The translations under genes were made by a program, and so were the position numbers. A stretch of 64,000 bases of DNA from Puccinellia tenuiflora (lineage: Eukaryota; Streptophyta; Magnoliopsida; Poales; Poaceae), in the NCBI GenBank assembly GCA_012064385.1, contig QRDG01002501.1:194933-258932 (forward strand). The letters are read 5' to 3'. The notes beneath the pieces were generated by a model that worked only from the letters and a program-made list of their open reading frames with translations, made no database searches and had not been told where the DNA came from. Each line of letters opens with the position of its first letter. Positions within the stretch are counted from its first letter, which is position 1. This document shows, piece after piece, positions 1 to 10,892 of the stretch.

Positions 1-3000
1 ACGCTGGCCACGTTGCGTGCGACGGCTACGCCAGCATCTACATCGACTGCGCTGACCGCGGCTTCACCCACCGTGAAGATCGCATCTACTGCGGTCACGG
101 CGATCGCGTCATCGACTGCCGTGAAGATCGCGTCCACTTCGACTGCGTCAGCACCATCTACGACCGCATCAACGGCGACTGCGGTGACCACACCCGCGGT
201 CACCAGAAAAATCGCATCTACTGCAACCCCGGCGCGAAACAAGTCTACCCCGACCTTCTTGTCTGCGCCCCGGATGAAGCCAAAATCTACGCCAATCGCG
301 CCTCCGCATCGCGGAGTCGCCAGTAGCAGTGGCCGTGGCACCCGCCACGTCGCTGTGATCTTCGACTCTGAGCATAGCTCAGACGAAGGAAGCAGGACTG
401 GGAGCATCAGCCCCACTCAGCGGGTTTACCCCGCGCAAGTCTATATGGCCAGCCCAGCACGATCCAACGGCGGGGAACCCGTATACCCGCTGGAGGTGAC
501 CATGCCGGACAGGGTGACACGACTCACCATCACTCGGGAGATGGCGATCCAGGCCATGAAGCACGTGGACGAAGGCACGTTCCCTTCACCAGATGAACCC
601 CGAGAAGACCAACTGGCGGTCCAATACTTGCTTTGGAAGGAGTCCGAGCGAGTCCGCCAAGAGAAGGCCGATCTGATTCGGCGCAAAGAACTAGCCGACG
701 CGTCGAGTGCCAGGAGGGCAGCACACTCGTTCTTGGCCGGATCGGAGGAAGTCACGCAAGGAGGACGTCACAGGACTCGCATGCCACGGGTACCAGAAGC
801 TGATCGCGTCCACCTCACTCGCAATCTGGAGTCGTCATTCATGACGGAGGACGCGGACGGAATCCCCGTCCCCAAGACACCCGCTTCGGCCCTCATGGCG
901 GTCGAAACCTACCTACGACTAACACAGCCGCCGGAGGGTGACGCCCACGCCCGCCTCCACAGGCGACAAATTCAATCCCTCAGGGAAGTCGAGGAAGTCC
1001 TGGCAAAGTCAGCACCAGCAGAAAGGGGGCACGAGAATCGAGGCCGCCGCGATCGCGAACCCGCACCACTTGCAGACCCAGCCCCAATTCGACTGAGACA
1101 GCCGCAGCCAGGCGAAGATGTCCGTAACGTCGTCGCACAGAGAAGGGTGGACCGCAGTCGACGGCTGCGAGCAGCGAGTGCACAAGCCAACGACTACGAC
1201 GACGACGACTTCGAGCCACGCGGAGCCGCATGTTTCAGCTTCAACATTCGTGACACGAAGATGCCCAAAGGCTTCAAGCTAACAGCAGAGACAGCCAAGT
1301 ATGACGGGAAGCAAGACCCAAGGGACTGGCTGGAAGACTACCTCATCGCGTGCAGCTGTCAGGGTGGTACTTCGACTACTGCCATGCAGTACATCCAGTT
1401 GATGCTCACGGGATCTGCTCGCGGGTGGCTCAACACTCAGCCCAGGGACGCTTTCAGCACCTGGGACGAGTTCAGGAACGCCTTCGTGAAGAGCTTTCTG
1501 GGGACATACGCAAGGCCAACAACCCTCATTGAGCTCCAGGCGTGCAAGCAAGGTCGAGACGAGCCACTCCGTTCATACATCCAGCGGTGGACTTTACTTC
1601 GCAACACCATGGATGGAGCCACCTCAGAAGACAGGGTAATGGACGCATTCATGTACGGCGTTTACCGCCGCGACCTTCGTGAGGAGTTTGGTAGGCTTAG
1701 GCCGAGGAACATGATCGAGCTCATGCAGATAGCCAACCAGTGGGCAGATGGAGAAGACTCTGTTCGTGATGCACCACGATCTCCGAGGCAAGAAGCAGGA
1801 CCTAGCAACTGGCGAGAAGGGCGCCTGAAGAAGAAGCCGCGTTACGTCGGCAACGACTCGATCGAGTTAGTAGCGGCGGGATTCGAAACCCCCCGTGAGA
1901 GTGAAAGGCAGTACAACCAGGACGGTGGCAGCGGCTACCATAGAGACGGAAGTCGCAAGCGCGAGTGGCGGAGACGCCCACTGACCGAAGAAGAAGAGTT
2001 AGAGCAACCCTGCAAGCATCATATGTTCAGGGACCCAGAAACAGGCAAGTGGGGATCCCGCCACCTATTGAAGGATTGCAGAAAGGCGCGTAAGATATAC
2101 AGGGCGTTTGCGCGAATAGTCCCTCAGAACGGACAGCGTGATAATCAAGCGGCACCCGTGACACAGCCAGCCGCACAGCTGGCCCTCCAGGCGCCACCTC
2201 CTCCTCCAGTCGCCAACCCAGCGCAAGCAGCGCTGGCCTTCTACCCGCAACAGCAACAACAACCACAGCCACAGCCGCAGGACCCTGCTAACGTGTTCCC
2301 GGCAGCACGTGGGCAGATCAACATGATACAGAAGGGACGTCCTTCCAACAGGACCCAGAAAATCATCACCCGTCAGGTCTACCAAGCACTCACCAATCCA
2401 CCTGCAGTACCCGATTACCTGAGAGGCTCAGAAACAGCGATCACTTTCTCCAGAGCGGACCACCCGCCGGCGATACCACGACCCGGGCACGCTGCTCTGG
2501 TAGTCGAAGCTCAGATCGGGGAGTACACCTTGAAGAAGGTGTTCATGGATGGAGGCAGCGGTATCAATATCATCTTCGCCGACACCCTGAGAAGGATGAA
2601 CAGGTCAACATCCAACCTAACGCCATCAGCAAATACCTTCCACGGTATAGTACCAGGGCAAGCAGTCACGCCCATGGGAACCATTACACTCGATGTTATA
2701 TTCGGCACACCCGAAAACTTCCAGCGAGAGGCGATCGACTTCGAGGTAGTCGACTGGAAATCACAATATCACGCCATACTGGGTCGTCCGGCCTTCGCCA
2801 GATTCATGGCAGTGCCCCACTACGCCTACCTCCTGCTCAAGATGCCGGGACCAAAGGGTGTCATCACGGTGAAAGGCGACTTCGACCGGTCTGATAGCTG
2901 CGACCGCGAGTTCAGCAGGATTTCTGAGTTCTTTGGGATGGACGAGCACCTGGAGATGATGGCAGTCGACAACGACAAAACTCTGTTTCCACCACGGAAG

Positions 3001-5175
3001 AAATCATCCAAGGAATCTGCATTCAACACAAGCGACGACACAAGGGCCCATCAGGTGCACCCGACGGACGCCGACAAGACGGTCAGGGTGTCATCAAGCC
3101 TGACTAGCGCATAGGAAAGCGCGCTCGTCGAGTTCCTGCGCGAGAATTGGAAGATATTCGCCTGGCAACCTTCTGACATGCCAGGTATACCAAGGGAACT
3201 CGCCGAGCACTCCTTACGCGTCCGCAAAGACGCCAGACCAGTCAAGCAGACCATGAGGCGCTTCGCGGATCCCAAGAGAGATGCGATTAGCAAGGAGATT
3301 GACCGGTTGCTTCACGCCGGATTTATTCGAGAGATAAAGGAGTCAGAGTGGGTAGCAAACCCGGTACTGGTGGAAAAGAAGAAGACAAAGAAACTCCGCA
3401 TGTGCGTCGACTTCACCGCCATCAACAAATGCTGCTCCAAGGAACACTTTCCGCTCCCGCGGATTGATCAGATCGTCGATTCGACTGCAGGCTGTGCACG
3501 CCTATCCTTCCTGGATGCCTACTCTGGGTACCAGCAGATCAGGATGAAAGTCGAGGATCAGGAGAAGACGGCGTTCATCACACCACACGGTGTATTCTGT
3601 TACCAGATGATGCCCTTCGGGTTGAAGAACGCTGGAGCCACATACCAGCGCACGATGCAGGCCTGCTTGAAGGAGCTCATAGGACAGATCGTCCAGGTCT
3701 ACGTCGATGACATAGTCGTCACCACCCGCACAGAGGACAGCCTCATCGACGACCTCCGCAAGATCTTCGACGCGCTTAACGAGTACCAGATCAAATTAAA
3801 CCCAGAAAAGTGCGTCTTCGGCGTCCCAGCCGGAGAACTACTGGGGTATCTTGTCTCTGCGAGAGGAATCGAAGCCAACCCTGAGAAGGTGCAGAACATA
3901 CTCGACATGCCTGCACCGACCAAGCTTCATGAAGTACAACGCCTAGCCGGCAGAGTCGCAGCACTCAGTCGGTTTATTAGTAAGTTGGGAGAAAAGGCCC
4001 TGCCCTTCTACCAACTGATGAAAAAGGCAGACAAGTTCGAGTGGACAGAGGAGGCACAAGATGCATTCGACAAACTGAAACAGACCCTCACAACCCCTCC
4101 AGTGCTGGTGGCACCACAGGAGAACGAGCCACTGTACCTGTATGTGGCAGCCACGAACAGAGTGGTTAGTACCGTACTCGTAGTCGAGCGGGAGGAAGAA
4201 GGAAAGAGCCACCCTGTTCAGCGACCTGTGTATTACCTCAGCGAGGTGCTAACTGATTCCAAGCAGCGGTACCCGCATTACCAGAAGCTGGCATACGGAG
4301 TCTTCATGACGTCCAGGAAGGTGGTCCACTATTTCTCTGAGCACCCGATCACGGTGGTAAGCTCCTCTGCCCTATCCGACATCCTCACTAACCCAGCCGC
4401 GACAGGAAGAGTCGCCAAGTGGGTTGTCGAGTTAGGGCCATGGGGGCTGAAGTACGCACACCCGAAGGCAATCAAGGCCCAGGTCCTCCCAGAGTTCACA
4501 GAGTGGATAGAAGCACAACTGCCTGACGAGCCCGACTTGTCCAATGCATGGACAATGTATTTCGATGGATCCAAAAAATTCAACTCAGCCGGAGCAGGAG
4601 TCGTGCTCATTTCACCTAAAGGCGACAAGCTGAAGTACGTGCTGCAGATGAAGTTCCCAACTCCTTCCAACAACGAAGCAGAGTACGAAGCCCTGATCCA
4701 CGGCATGCGGATGGCCCAGAACTGCGGCGCCACTCGCCTCATGATCCACGGCGACTCCTATCTGGTTGTGCAGCAAACCATGAAGCAGTGTGATGCCATC
4801 GCTGACAACATGATAGCCTACAGGGAGCTGTACAATCAACTGGAAGGCCTCTTCGACGGCTGTGAACTGCGGCACATCGGCCGCGAAAGCAACGAAGAAG
4901 CTGACGTCCTGGCCAACCTAGGTTCGGATCGAGCTCCGGTGCCACCCGGAGTCTTCCTCGAGTGCATCACACAGCGCTCAATCAAGGTCCGACCCCCGCC
5001 AGGACCCTCTACATCGGCAGCAAGCACCGCCAACCCGCCAAGCACGGAGAAGGAGGTCATGGAGATAATGCTGGTCGAGCCCACATGGACAAACCCGTAT
5101 CTGGCCTACCTTCCGGGTACCCCACGGTGGTGGTACCTGGGTCACGCCAAGGGAAGCCCATTGAAGCCCATGGAG
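1..5175 (+). mobile_element. Tat/Retand-type Ty3 retrotransposon, internal region (copy A, left end outside window)
   Basis: This is the internal part of a Ty3/Gypsy LTR retrotransposon: gag, protease, reverse transcriptase, RNase H and a second RNase H-like domain, followed directly by an LTR. Two consecutive RNase H domains and a TGGCGCC-type primer site after the LTR are known hallmarks of the Tat/Retand lineage. An integrase, which normally follows the second RNase H domain, is not visible. The reading frame passes abruptly from the domain end (about 5108) into about 70 bp of unrelated sequence and then the LTR. The element is therefore internally deleted. The 5' LTR of this copy lies outside the window. 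Confidence 0.85.
13..3114 (+). pseudogene. Ty3 gag-protease part of polyprotein (5' partial)
   Basis: This encodes the capsid and protease part of a Tat/Retand polyprotein. The first visible Met is not the true start: copy B shows that the natural gag start lies about 67 codons further upstream, outside the window. The N-terminal 90 codons are a low-complexity Ala/Ser/Thr run. A gag core follows (around DPRDWLEDYLIACSCQGG and GWLNTQPRDAF), then a basic linker. A plausible zinc-binding stretch holds a Cys-Lys-His-His and a Leu-Lys-Asp-Cys. An aspartic protease motif (FMDGGSGINI, near residue 845) follows. The frame is closed by a single TAG at 3112-3114 and continues open in the same frame as RT, so this is one polyprotein with a stop in the gag-PR/RT linker. 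The TAG could be a C-to-T change of a Gln codon. Confidence 0.8.
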
Positions 5176-5196
5176 TGTACCGTGTGGCCCAAGTAG
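3115..5196 (+). pseudogene. Ty3 RT - RNase H - second RNase H (integrase deleted)
   Basis: This is in the same frame as the gag-protease part, after the TAG at 3112-3114. It encodes the RNA-dependent DNA polymerase of the element. Visible RT motifs are LRMCVDFTAINK, FLDAYSGYQQI, MPFGLKNAGATYQR and the catalytic YVDDIVV near 3700. The RNase H domain follows the connection segment (QNEPLYLYVAAT-like region, about 4110-4480). A second, archaeal-type RNase H follows with the acidic residues of YFDGSKK, SNNEAEYEAL and IHGDSYLVVQQ (about 4555-4900). The domain ends near NPYLAYL (about 5108). An alien tail of about 28 codons then runs across the start of the LTR to a TAG. The usual integrase (HHCC and DDE) is absent. 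RT and both RNase H domains look undamaged. Confidence 0.85.
5151..5184. repeat. 34-bp segment repeated in inverted orientation at 6785-6818
   Basis: The bases at 5151-5184, spanning the end of the internal region and the first bases of the LTR, occur as an exact reverse complement at 6785-6818. The CAC/GTG at one edge is shared with the gag sequence at the second junction. The segment starts exactly at the point where the integrase-less polyprotein has lost normal sequence. It probably contains the polypurine-tract region and the LTR start. Confidence 0.8.
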
Positions 5197-5528
5197 CTGG
5201 TTAGGCCGGTGATGATTTTCTTCATTCTGTAACGTGCAATCCGCACCATCCACCCGAGACCTGGCCTGTGATATAAAGGCCAAGAGGGTGCGTCATCTAG
5301 GTCAAGCAAGCAAGACACACGCAAACCCTAGCGAGATTTCCATCTCGCCATTGTAGCCACCTCGATAATACCAGACAAGCAGGAGTAGGTCTTTACCTCA
5401 TCTCGAGGGGCCGAACCTGGGTAAACTCGCCCCCTGTTAGCCGTCGTAATCACCAGCGTTCCTACTCTCTCCCCCTCAATCAACCCGGGGTACACAACCT
5501 TGGGATTTGCCGAGTCCCTACCTCGTCA
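5176..5528 (+). repeat. LTR of Tat/Retand Ty3 element (between the two internal copies)
   Basis: This is a 353-bp LTR inferred from context: it follows a polyprotein, starts TGTACC, ends CTCGTCA, and is followed after AT by a primer-binding site. It carries a TATA-like box (GATATAAAGG, about 5270-5279). The right edge is fixed by the primer site. The left edge (TG at 5176) is less certain because the internal deletion ends close by. No partner LTR is in the window, so the exact length cannot be checked. Confidence 0.65.
5270..5279 (+). promoter_or_regulatory. TATA-like box in Ty3 LTR
   Basis: GATATAAAGG lies about 100 bp inside the LTR, where the promoter of a Ty3 LTR is expected. Transcription would start about 25-30 bp downstream and run into copy B gag. 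Confidence 0.5.
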
Positions 5529-5530
5529 AT

Positions 5531-5547
5531 TGGCGCCGTCTGTGGGA
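5531..5547 (+). other. Primer-binding site, TGGCGCC type
   Basis: TGGCGCCGTCTGTGGGA follows the LTR end (CA, then AT). It starts with the complement of a tRNA 3' end terminating GGCGCCA. This type of primer site is typical of Tat and Athila elements in plants. The exact tRNA cannot be assigned from the first 8 matching bases. Confidence 0.75.
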
Positions 5548-5566
5548 AGAACAGATCGTTGGAGTC

Positions 5567-6898
5567 ATGGTTGCGCCGGCCTCATCTGCAATGAAGAATG
5601 GCATCAGCGCCAGGGAGTCGATCTACACCGGCTTCCTCGAGTTCGTCCACCACTCGCCGGCGGATCTCCCGACGTACGCTGAGGTGCAGCAGAGCACGTG
5701 GATTACCTTCGGTAGTCTGCGCTATCTGGTGGACAGTCGCGGAACGCTCCGGCCCACGCTGGCCACGTTGCGTGCGACGGCTACGCCAGCATCTACATCG
5801 ACTGCGCTGACCGCGGCTTCACCCACCGCGAAGATCGCATCTACTGCGGCCACGGCGATCGCGTCATCGACTGCCGTGAAGATCGCGTCCACTTCGACTG
5901 CGTCAGCACCATCTACGACCGCATCAACGGCGACTGCGGTGACCACACCCGCGGTCACCAGAAAAATCGCATCTACTGCAACCCCGGCGCGAAACAAGTC
6001 TACCCCGACCTTATTGTCTGCGCCCCGGATGAAGCCAAAATCTACGCCAATCGCGCCTCCGCATCGCGGAGTCGCCAGTAGCAGTGGCCGTGGCACCCGC
6101 CACGTCGCTGTGATCTTCGACTCTGAGCATAGCTCGGACGAAGGAAGCAGAACTGGGAGCATCAGCCCCACTCGGCGGGTTTACCCCGCGCAAATCTATA
6201 TGGCCAGCCCAGCACGATCCAATGGCGGGGAACCCGTATACCCGCTGGAGGTGACCATGCCGGACAGGGTGACACGACTCACCATCACTCGGGAGATGGC
6301 GATCCAGGCCATGAAGCACGTGGACGAAGGCACGTTCCCTTCACCAGATGAACCCCGAGAAGACCAACTGGCGGTCCAATACTTGCTTTGGAAGGAGTCC
6401 GAGCGAGTCCGCCAAGAGAAGGCCGATCTGATTCGGCGCAAAGAACTAGCCGACGCGTCGAGTGCCAGGAGGGCAGCACACTCGTTCTTGGCCGGATCGG
6501 AGGAAGTCACGCAAGGAGGACGTCACAGGGCTCGCATGCCACGGGTGCCAGAAGCTGATCGCGTCCACCTCACTCGCAATCTGGAGTCGTCATTCATGAC
6601 GGAGGACGCGGACGGAATCCCCGTCCCCAAGACACCCGCTTCGGCCCTCATGGCGGTCGAAACCTACCTACGACTAACACAGCCGCCGGAGGGTGACGCC
6701 CACGCCCGCCTCCACAGGCGACAAATTCAATCCCTCAGGGAAGTCGAGGAAGTCCTGGCAAAGTCAGCACCAGCAGAAAGGGGGCACGGTACACTCCATG
6801 GGCTTCAATGGGCTTCCCTACCTCGTCAGCCACACAAGCCTTCGATAACAGCCACCATGACTTTCTTCACTACTGTCAATGTCATGGAAATCTATTAG
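5567..6898 (+). pseudogene. Ty3 gag, truncated second copy (copy B)
   Basis: This copy has the natural gag start (ATG at 5567, 36 bp after the primer site start). It encodes MVAPASSAMKNG and then the Ala/Ser/Thr-rich N-terminus. From 5768 to 6787 it matches copy A (13-1032) with only about ten base differences by eye, mostly transitions. Gag then stops abruptly at 6787 and the frame runs into inverted, unrelated sequence until the stop at 6896-6898. No capsid core or pol remains. The near identity of A and B, with one LTR between them, fits unequal recombination between neighbouring elements or LTRs, or a very recent neighbouring insertion. Confidence 0.8.
6785..6818 (-). repeat. Inverted copy of 5151-5184 at the gag truncation point
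   Basis: This is an exact reverse complement of the 34 bases that bridge the internal end and LTR start of copy A. It joins gag (via a shared CAC) to a minus-strand retroposon fragment. See the finding on the compound junction. Confidence 0.8.
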
Positions 6899-7550
6899 AC
6901 ATATCGCATGACCACGACAAGACAGCGAAGCTTCGCGCCTCGCCCTCATGAAGCATCTCTGGCCATAGATGAGAGCGCGCACGACCGAATGAATTCCAAT
7001 CTAGATATCCAATGACGTCATGCGCCAATCCACGGAGATCTCCGATGGGAAGATCGGAACACGTCGGCAGCCCGATCATGAAGGAACACATGTAGCAGAT
7101 CGATGATTTGGTACACGAAGACCAGAGGGGCCACCACCAGCAAATCGGAGTGGGATCCCAAGATCCACCACTCCAGATCACAACGAGGCCGGTCGTCAAC
7201 CTCCGGAGAAGAGGTCTCCGCCGCCATACCCGGGGCCGCCGCCTCGGCTCCCATGTGATGTGCCCCGTCGAACGGCGTATATGCGATCCGGCCACGCGCC
7301 ACCGCCGCCATCTCACCCTCCGGCCGCCGGCGCCACGCACCACCACCACCACGGATGAGATCGGGGGCGCCTCCCTAATCCCCTCGGGTCGTGACCAGCG
7401 GAATGCCCGGCCGCCGCCATGCCGCCCAGGCTTGGCCCGACGACACCTCCGGCGGCGGCGGGGGGAGAGAGAGGCTGGAGGAGACCGGAGGAGGGTGGAG
7501 GGGGAGCTCCCCGGAGTGGCACGGCGCCGCCACCTGGGGTAGGGTTAGGT
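6819..7550 (-). mobile_element. Retroposon fragment, minus strand (5' end near 7550, 3' side truncated)
   Basis: Read on the minus strand, this begins with a CCCTAACCCTA-like, very GC-rich stretch near 7550. It then passes through GC-rich sequence without a convincing gene and ends at the Ty3 junction. About 65 bp at 6833-6897 (reverse complement) match 36862-36926, where the same sequence lies inside another retroposon. The matching part can be read as IDFHDIDSSEESH in both copies. It is a dispersed repeat, probably a non-LTR element or its non-autonomous derivative. The 5' boundary is approximate. Confidence 0.5.
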
Positions 7551-8540
7551 CGTCTGATTGCAAACCATATGTAATGATGATGGTATGTTCTCTTATGTTT
7601 GAATGAACTATTTGTAAGATAAAGTTTAAATTGGGGAAAACGGCTATGTACCCAAGAAATGAAAAGCGCCGTTGGGTGAGAGACACGATTTGGTGTGCCG
7701 TTAGGGCTGTCCTGATACCAAATTTTCTGTTGACTCGTGTGGTCGAAAGTGCACGCATGCATGCAAGCAAGCGGACCACATGAGGAGCAGGTCGGTCGAT
7801 GGCACGCTATCTTCTTATCCTGATTCACAGTGCCGGTAACAGCGGGCAGATCTGCAGATGTTCTGCTAGCCTCGCAGGGACGAGACGATAAAGGGGCAGG
7901 CGAGGCCAGTGCAGAAGACAGGGACGGAGCGAGCGAGGCGCTCCACGCGGCGGGGGCTCATCACGAGATGTGGCGCGCGGGCGTACGGCCGGGCCCCGTC
8001 GACTCCCTCCCCCCGACACGTCCGTGACGTGTTCTCCCCTCCCGGAGCCACTGCACAGCACCCGCCACTGTTGCGCCTAGTGGGTGCACGTCTCCTCCTT
8101 TAGCTTTGGCCTCTACTGTAGTGTTGTGGATCATCTATCTGACCTGGGTTCATCGCATGCATGCAGGCCACTCGTCGTTTGGATCTGGTGCACTCAACTA
8201 GAATTGTGCTCTGCTGATCAGCATCCGGGGTTTCCGGATGGATCACGAGTTCCACGCATAATGCTGCCTGGTTTGGTTTGGTTCCGTCAGAGTTGGCACA
8301 GGCGCACCGTGCCGCCATAAATCGGACAGACAACGCGATCGAGATGACTGTGGAATAATAGCCGGGGAGCTAGCAGCATTAAGACCGGGGCCGCTGGTCT
8401 ATCGACTTTGGTGCTCGCCACCGCGTGTCACATGCATCCTGACCCGTCGGTGCACTGCACTCCATCGTGCTCTCCGTCCAGCTGCTCTTTCCTCTCTTTT
8501 TATGAGAAGAAAAAGTAGGATTCAAAACGAAGGTTTGATT
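7551..8540. other. Spacer without recognisable gene
   Basis: Mixed GC content, with several short open frames that resemble no known protein and overlap each other on both strands. I see no element with matching ends here. Confidence 0.5.
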
Positions 8541-8985
8541 GAGCTAGGGTTGGACATATCCGAGATGGATGGCCAGAACACCCTAGCTAGTAGAGTACTC
8601 CTACCCGCTAGAGGCTTCGTCAAGCATAATTAGCAACAGCAAGCAAGGCACCTTTGCTTCTTTGCTTGGCAGGCTGGCTTTGCTCCCTAGCCCTAGCCTG
8701 TTCCCTCATCCCCTACTAGGCTAAGCTCTAGCCAGTCCCCATGATTCCGAACCGTCTGCTCTTTATCCCTGCACTGCACCCACAGGCGTCACCGATCACT
8801 CCATCCATATGCATGCGGTTGCTTGCTCGGGAGCCGAATCTTTCACTGCCCGGACGTTTCAGGAAATAAATCGTGGTGTTTTCCGCTTTTTTTCCCGTTT
8901 GCTTCAGGGACGTGTACGTACGTCCAAGCAAAGCAATCTTTCTCGTGTCTGCGAGAGGGAGGTACATCTTGATCTGCCGCCGTAG

Positions 8986-9051
8986 CAGTACGAGTACGAG
9001 TACGTACGTACGGTGGCACGGTACCAGTACGTTACGTACGTACGTACGGTT
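8986..9051. repeat. ACGT/GTAC-rich simple sequence
   Basis: Runs of GTAC/ACGT tetranucleotides (GTACGAGTACGAGTACGTAC and ACGTACGTACGTACGG) surround a GGTACC palindrome. The second duplication copy has a much shorter run (11339-11381), so the array has expanded or shrunk since the duplication. Confidence 0.75.
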
Positions 9052-9514
9052 GTTGTTTGTCACGTCAACGGCTTGCTCGGCGCAACGGCTCGTCTGGATA
9101 AGCGCGACCCCGTGTTTCGCGTACCTGGAAGGTGGGACGTGGACCGGGCACCAAACGAGCCATCCATTACGTCCAGGTACGTACAGTGCACCTTCTTCCG
9201 CGGCTGCCGCATGTGACCGGGTGAGCCAGAAGAAGCAGAGGAGTACACTTTTTTTCCCAAGGGAATGGCATCGTGGCAGCTTTATCGATTTACCACCAAT
9301 ATTATGAGATGCTCCATTGACTTCTCACGGGCAAGGGCAATGCATGAATTCAAATCTATCAATTCAGCCTCACAATGTTAAAACACTCTGCATAACTCGC
9401 AATACCCTCACTTCAGATTCTATCTTTACCAAACTTAACTTAAATTGAACTGGCGTGATAGCTCCAAGATTTCAATAATATCAGGCAATTCTTCACAACA
9501 GTAACTTCCCCTAA

Positions 9515-9651
9515 GGCCCCGCTTGGTTCGTCGTATTTCGGCCGGAATCTGTCGGGAAGAATTGCGGACCTTGTTAGATCCGTATAATTTACGCATGGAA
9601 TACGGGGGAAGTTACGGAGGGGGGGATTCTAATGCCATTCCAAACGGGGCC
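9515..9651. mobile_element. Tourist/Harbinger-type MITE, 137 bp
   Basis: The ends are inverted (GGCCCCGCTTGG and CCAAACGGGGCC, one mismatch) and are flanked by TAA on both sides (9512-9514 and 9652-9654). A 3-bp TAA duplication with GGCC-type ends is typical of PIF/Harbinger MITEs. It is absent from the corresponding place in duplication copy 2. Confidence 0.8.
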
Positions 9652-9824
9652 TAAATAAGCATCACATACATTGGGAATTAGTGTGCACGAAGCTGCCGGA
9701 AACGAACCAACATGTATCTCGGATGATTCCACCGGTTGAACCTCTATGGTCTCCAATTTTTCATCTCAACGGTCCAATCCACCACGAGCGATTAATCTCA
9801 GCTCTTTGATGGTTTAAACATGTA

Positions 9825-9982
9825 CTTCCCCCTATCATAATATAAGATATTTCACTTATTTATCAGCGGACTACATATATGGAGCAAAATGAGTGAATCT
9901 ACGCACCAATTACGTCTATATACATCTGTGCATAGTTTGTGTGTAAAATGTTAAAATATCTTATATTATGATACCGAGTGAG
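9825..9982. mobile_element. Stowaway MITE, 158 bp, with visible empty site
   Basis: The inverted ends are degenerate: CTTCCCCCTATCATAATATA and a mirror ending CCGAGTGAG. They are flanked by TA at 9823-9824 and 9983-9984, as expected for Tc1/Mariner-derived Stowaway elements. In duplication copy 2 the matching position (12185-12195) reads GTGTAGCTC with a single TA, which is the unoccupied site. Confidence 0.85.
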
Positions 9983-10325
9983 TAGCTTGTATCGACGCTA
10001 GTCGTACTCCTAATACGAGAGGGAACATGCGGTTTGTTGTCGTTGATTCCACCACAAGTACCCGCAAATTGTTGAGATCCCTTCTTTCAGGCCTATGCCA
10101 TGGATGATTGGCAGCCTTAATAAGAACTCTAAAACAGTTGAACCTTACAAGCTTCATTGGTAGTTTGAGGCAGCGCAAAATACTCCACTTTTGTGTTGCA
10201 CAACTGCATTTGAACTGACAATGCATGATACCTTCATCTCCCTAAGAATATATCTAACATTACCCGCTAGTGCCAGTACGACGATTAGCCAGAATTAATA
10301 TGGCAGACCGTGAAGTGACCCCTAG

Positions 10326-10762
10326 CAAAATATTTTAATCATCCCTGCCATTTTGAGCTTTTATAAAATACACTAAACTGGATTTATTACCGATTTAGTA
10401 TCAGGAGTAGGTCTGTTCAGAAATATGTATCCTGACGGTAAGGGACAAGATTTGGTTTTTGCCACTAATTAAGGATAAAATAACGTTTTTTCTATCATAT
10501 TTGAATGTTGTTTTTACATTTATTGTGACACTCAGTTATTAAACTTAAAACCTGAAGATGCATCTTGGATAGCGGTCAGAGAAGTGGAGTATTAGTTATG
10601 CATGTTGTTAGGATTGAAGGTCTATATATCTTGGATGGACATAGGGCTTATAAGGAAGATTTCTACCAGCTAAGTACATTGTCCTAAAACAACACATCTA
10701 CAACATACTTTGCCATTACAACATACTACTAGTATACCCTTGCTTGCCCAGGCCAGTGAGAT
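10326..10762. other. Spacer between the two duplication copies
   Basis: AT-rich sequence with no gene or element boundary that I can recognise. Confidence 0.5.
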
Positions 10763-10840
10763 GAGCTAGGGTTTGGACATATCCGAGATGGATGCCAGAA
10801 CACCCTAGCTAGCACTCCTACCCGCTAGAGGCTTCGTCAA

Positions 10841-10892
10841 GCAGCTAGCTAGGTTTTTTTTTTTTTTTTTGAAAGGAGCAGCTAGCTAGGTT
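10841..10892 (-). mobile_element. Minimal retroinsertion: poly(A) plus 7 bp, with 15-bp TSD
   Basis: GCAGCTAGCTAGGTT occurs at 10841-10855 and again at 10878-10892. Between the copies are only 15 T and GAAAGGA, i.e. TCCTTTC plus a poly(A) tail on the minus strand. Duplication copy 1 has neither the second target copy nor the tract. This is the signature of target-primed reverse transcription that stopped almost immediately. Confidence 0.8.

Larger units (their letters stand above)
8541..10325 (+). repeat. Local duplication, copy 1
   Basis: This segment aligns in direct orientation with 10763-12575. Shared stretches recur in the same order: GAGCTAGGGTT...CATATCCGAG at the start; the AGGAAATAA block; GGTGGGACGTGGACCGGGCA; the ATTATGxGATGCTxCATTG block; GAGCGATTAAT; and a final block ending GAAGTG. 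Identity by eye is roughly 75-85% between indels. No coding sequence is evident, so this may be duplicated intergenic or promoter DNA. Copy 1 contains two MITEs that copy 2 lacks. Confidence 0.75.

Noticed and set aside
5722..6171. 149-codon Ala/Val-rich minus-strand frame
   Set aside because: Antisense shadow of the Ala/Ser/Thr-rich gag N-terminus.
7280..7560. Possible host first exon on the minus strand
   Set aside because: The surrounding sequence behaves as a dispersed retroposon sharing a module with 36862-36926.
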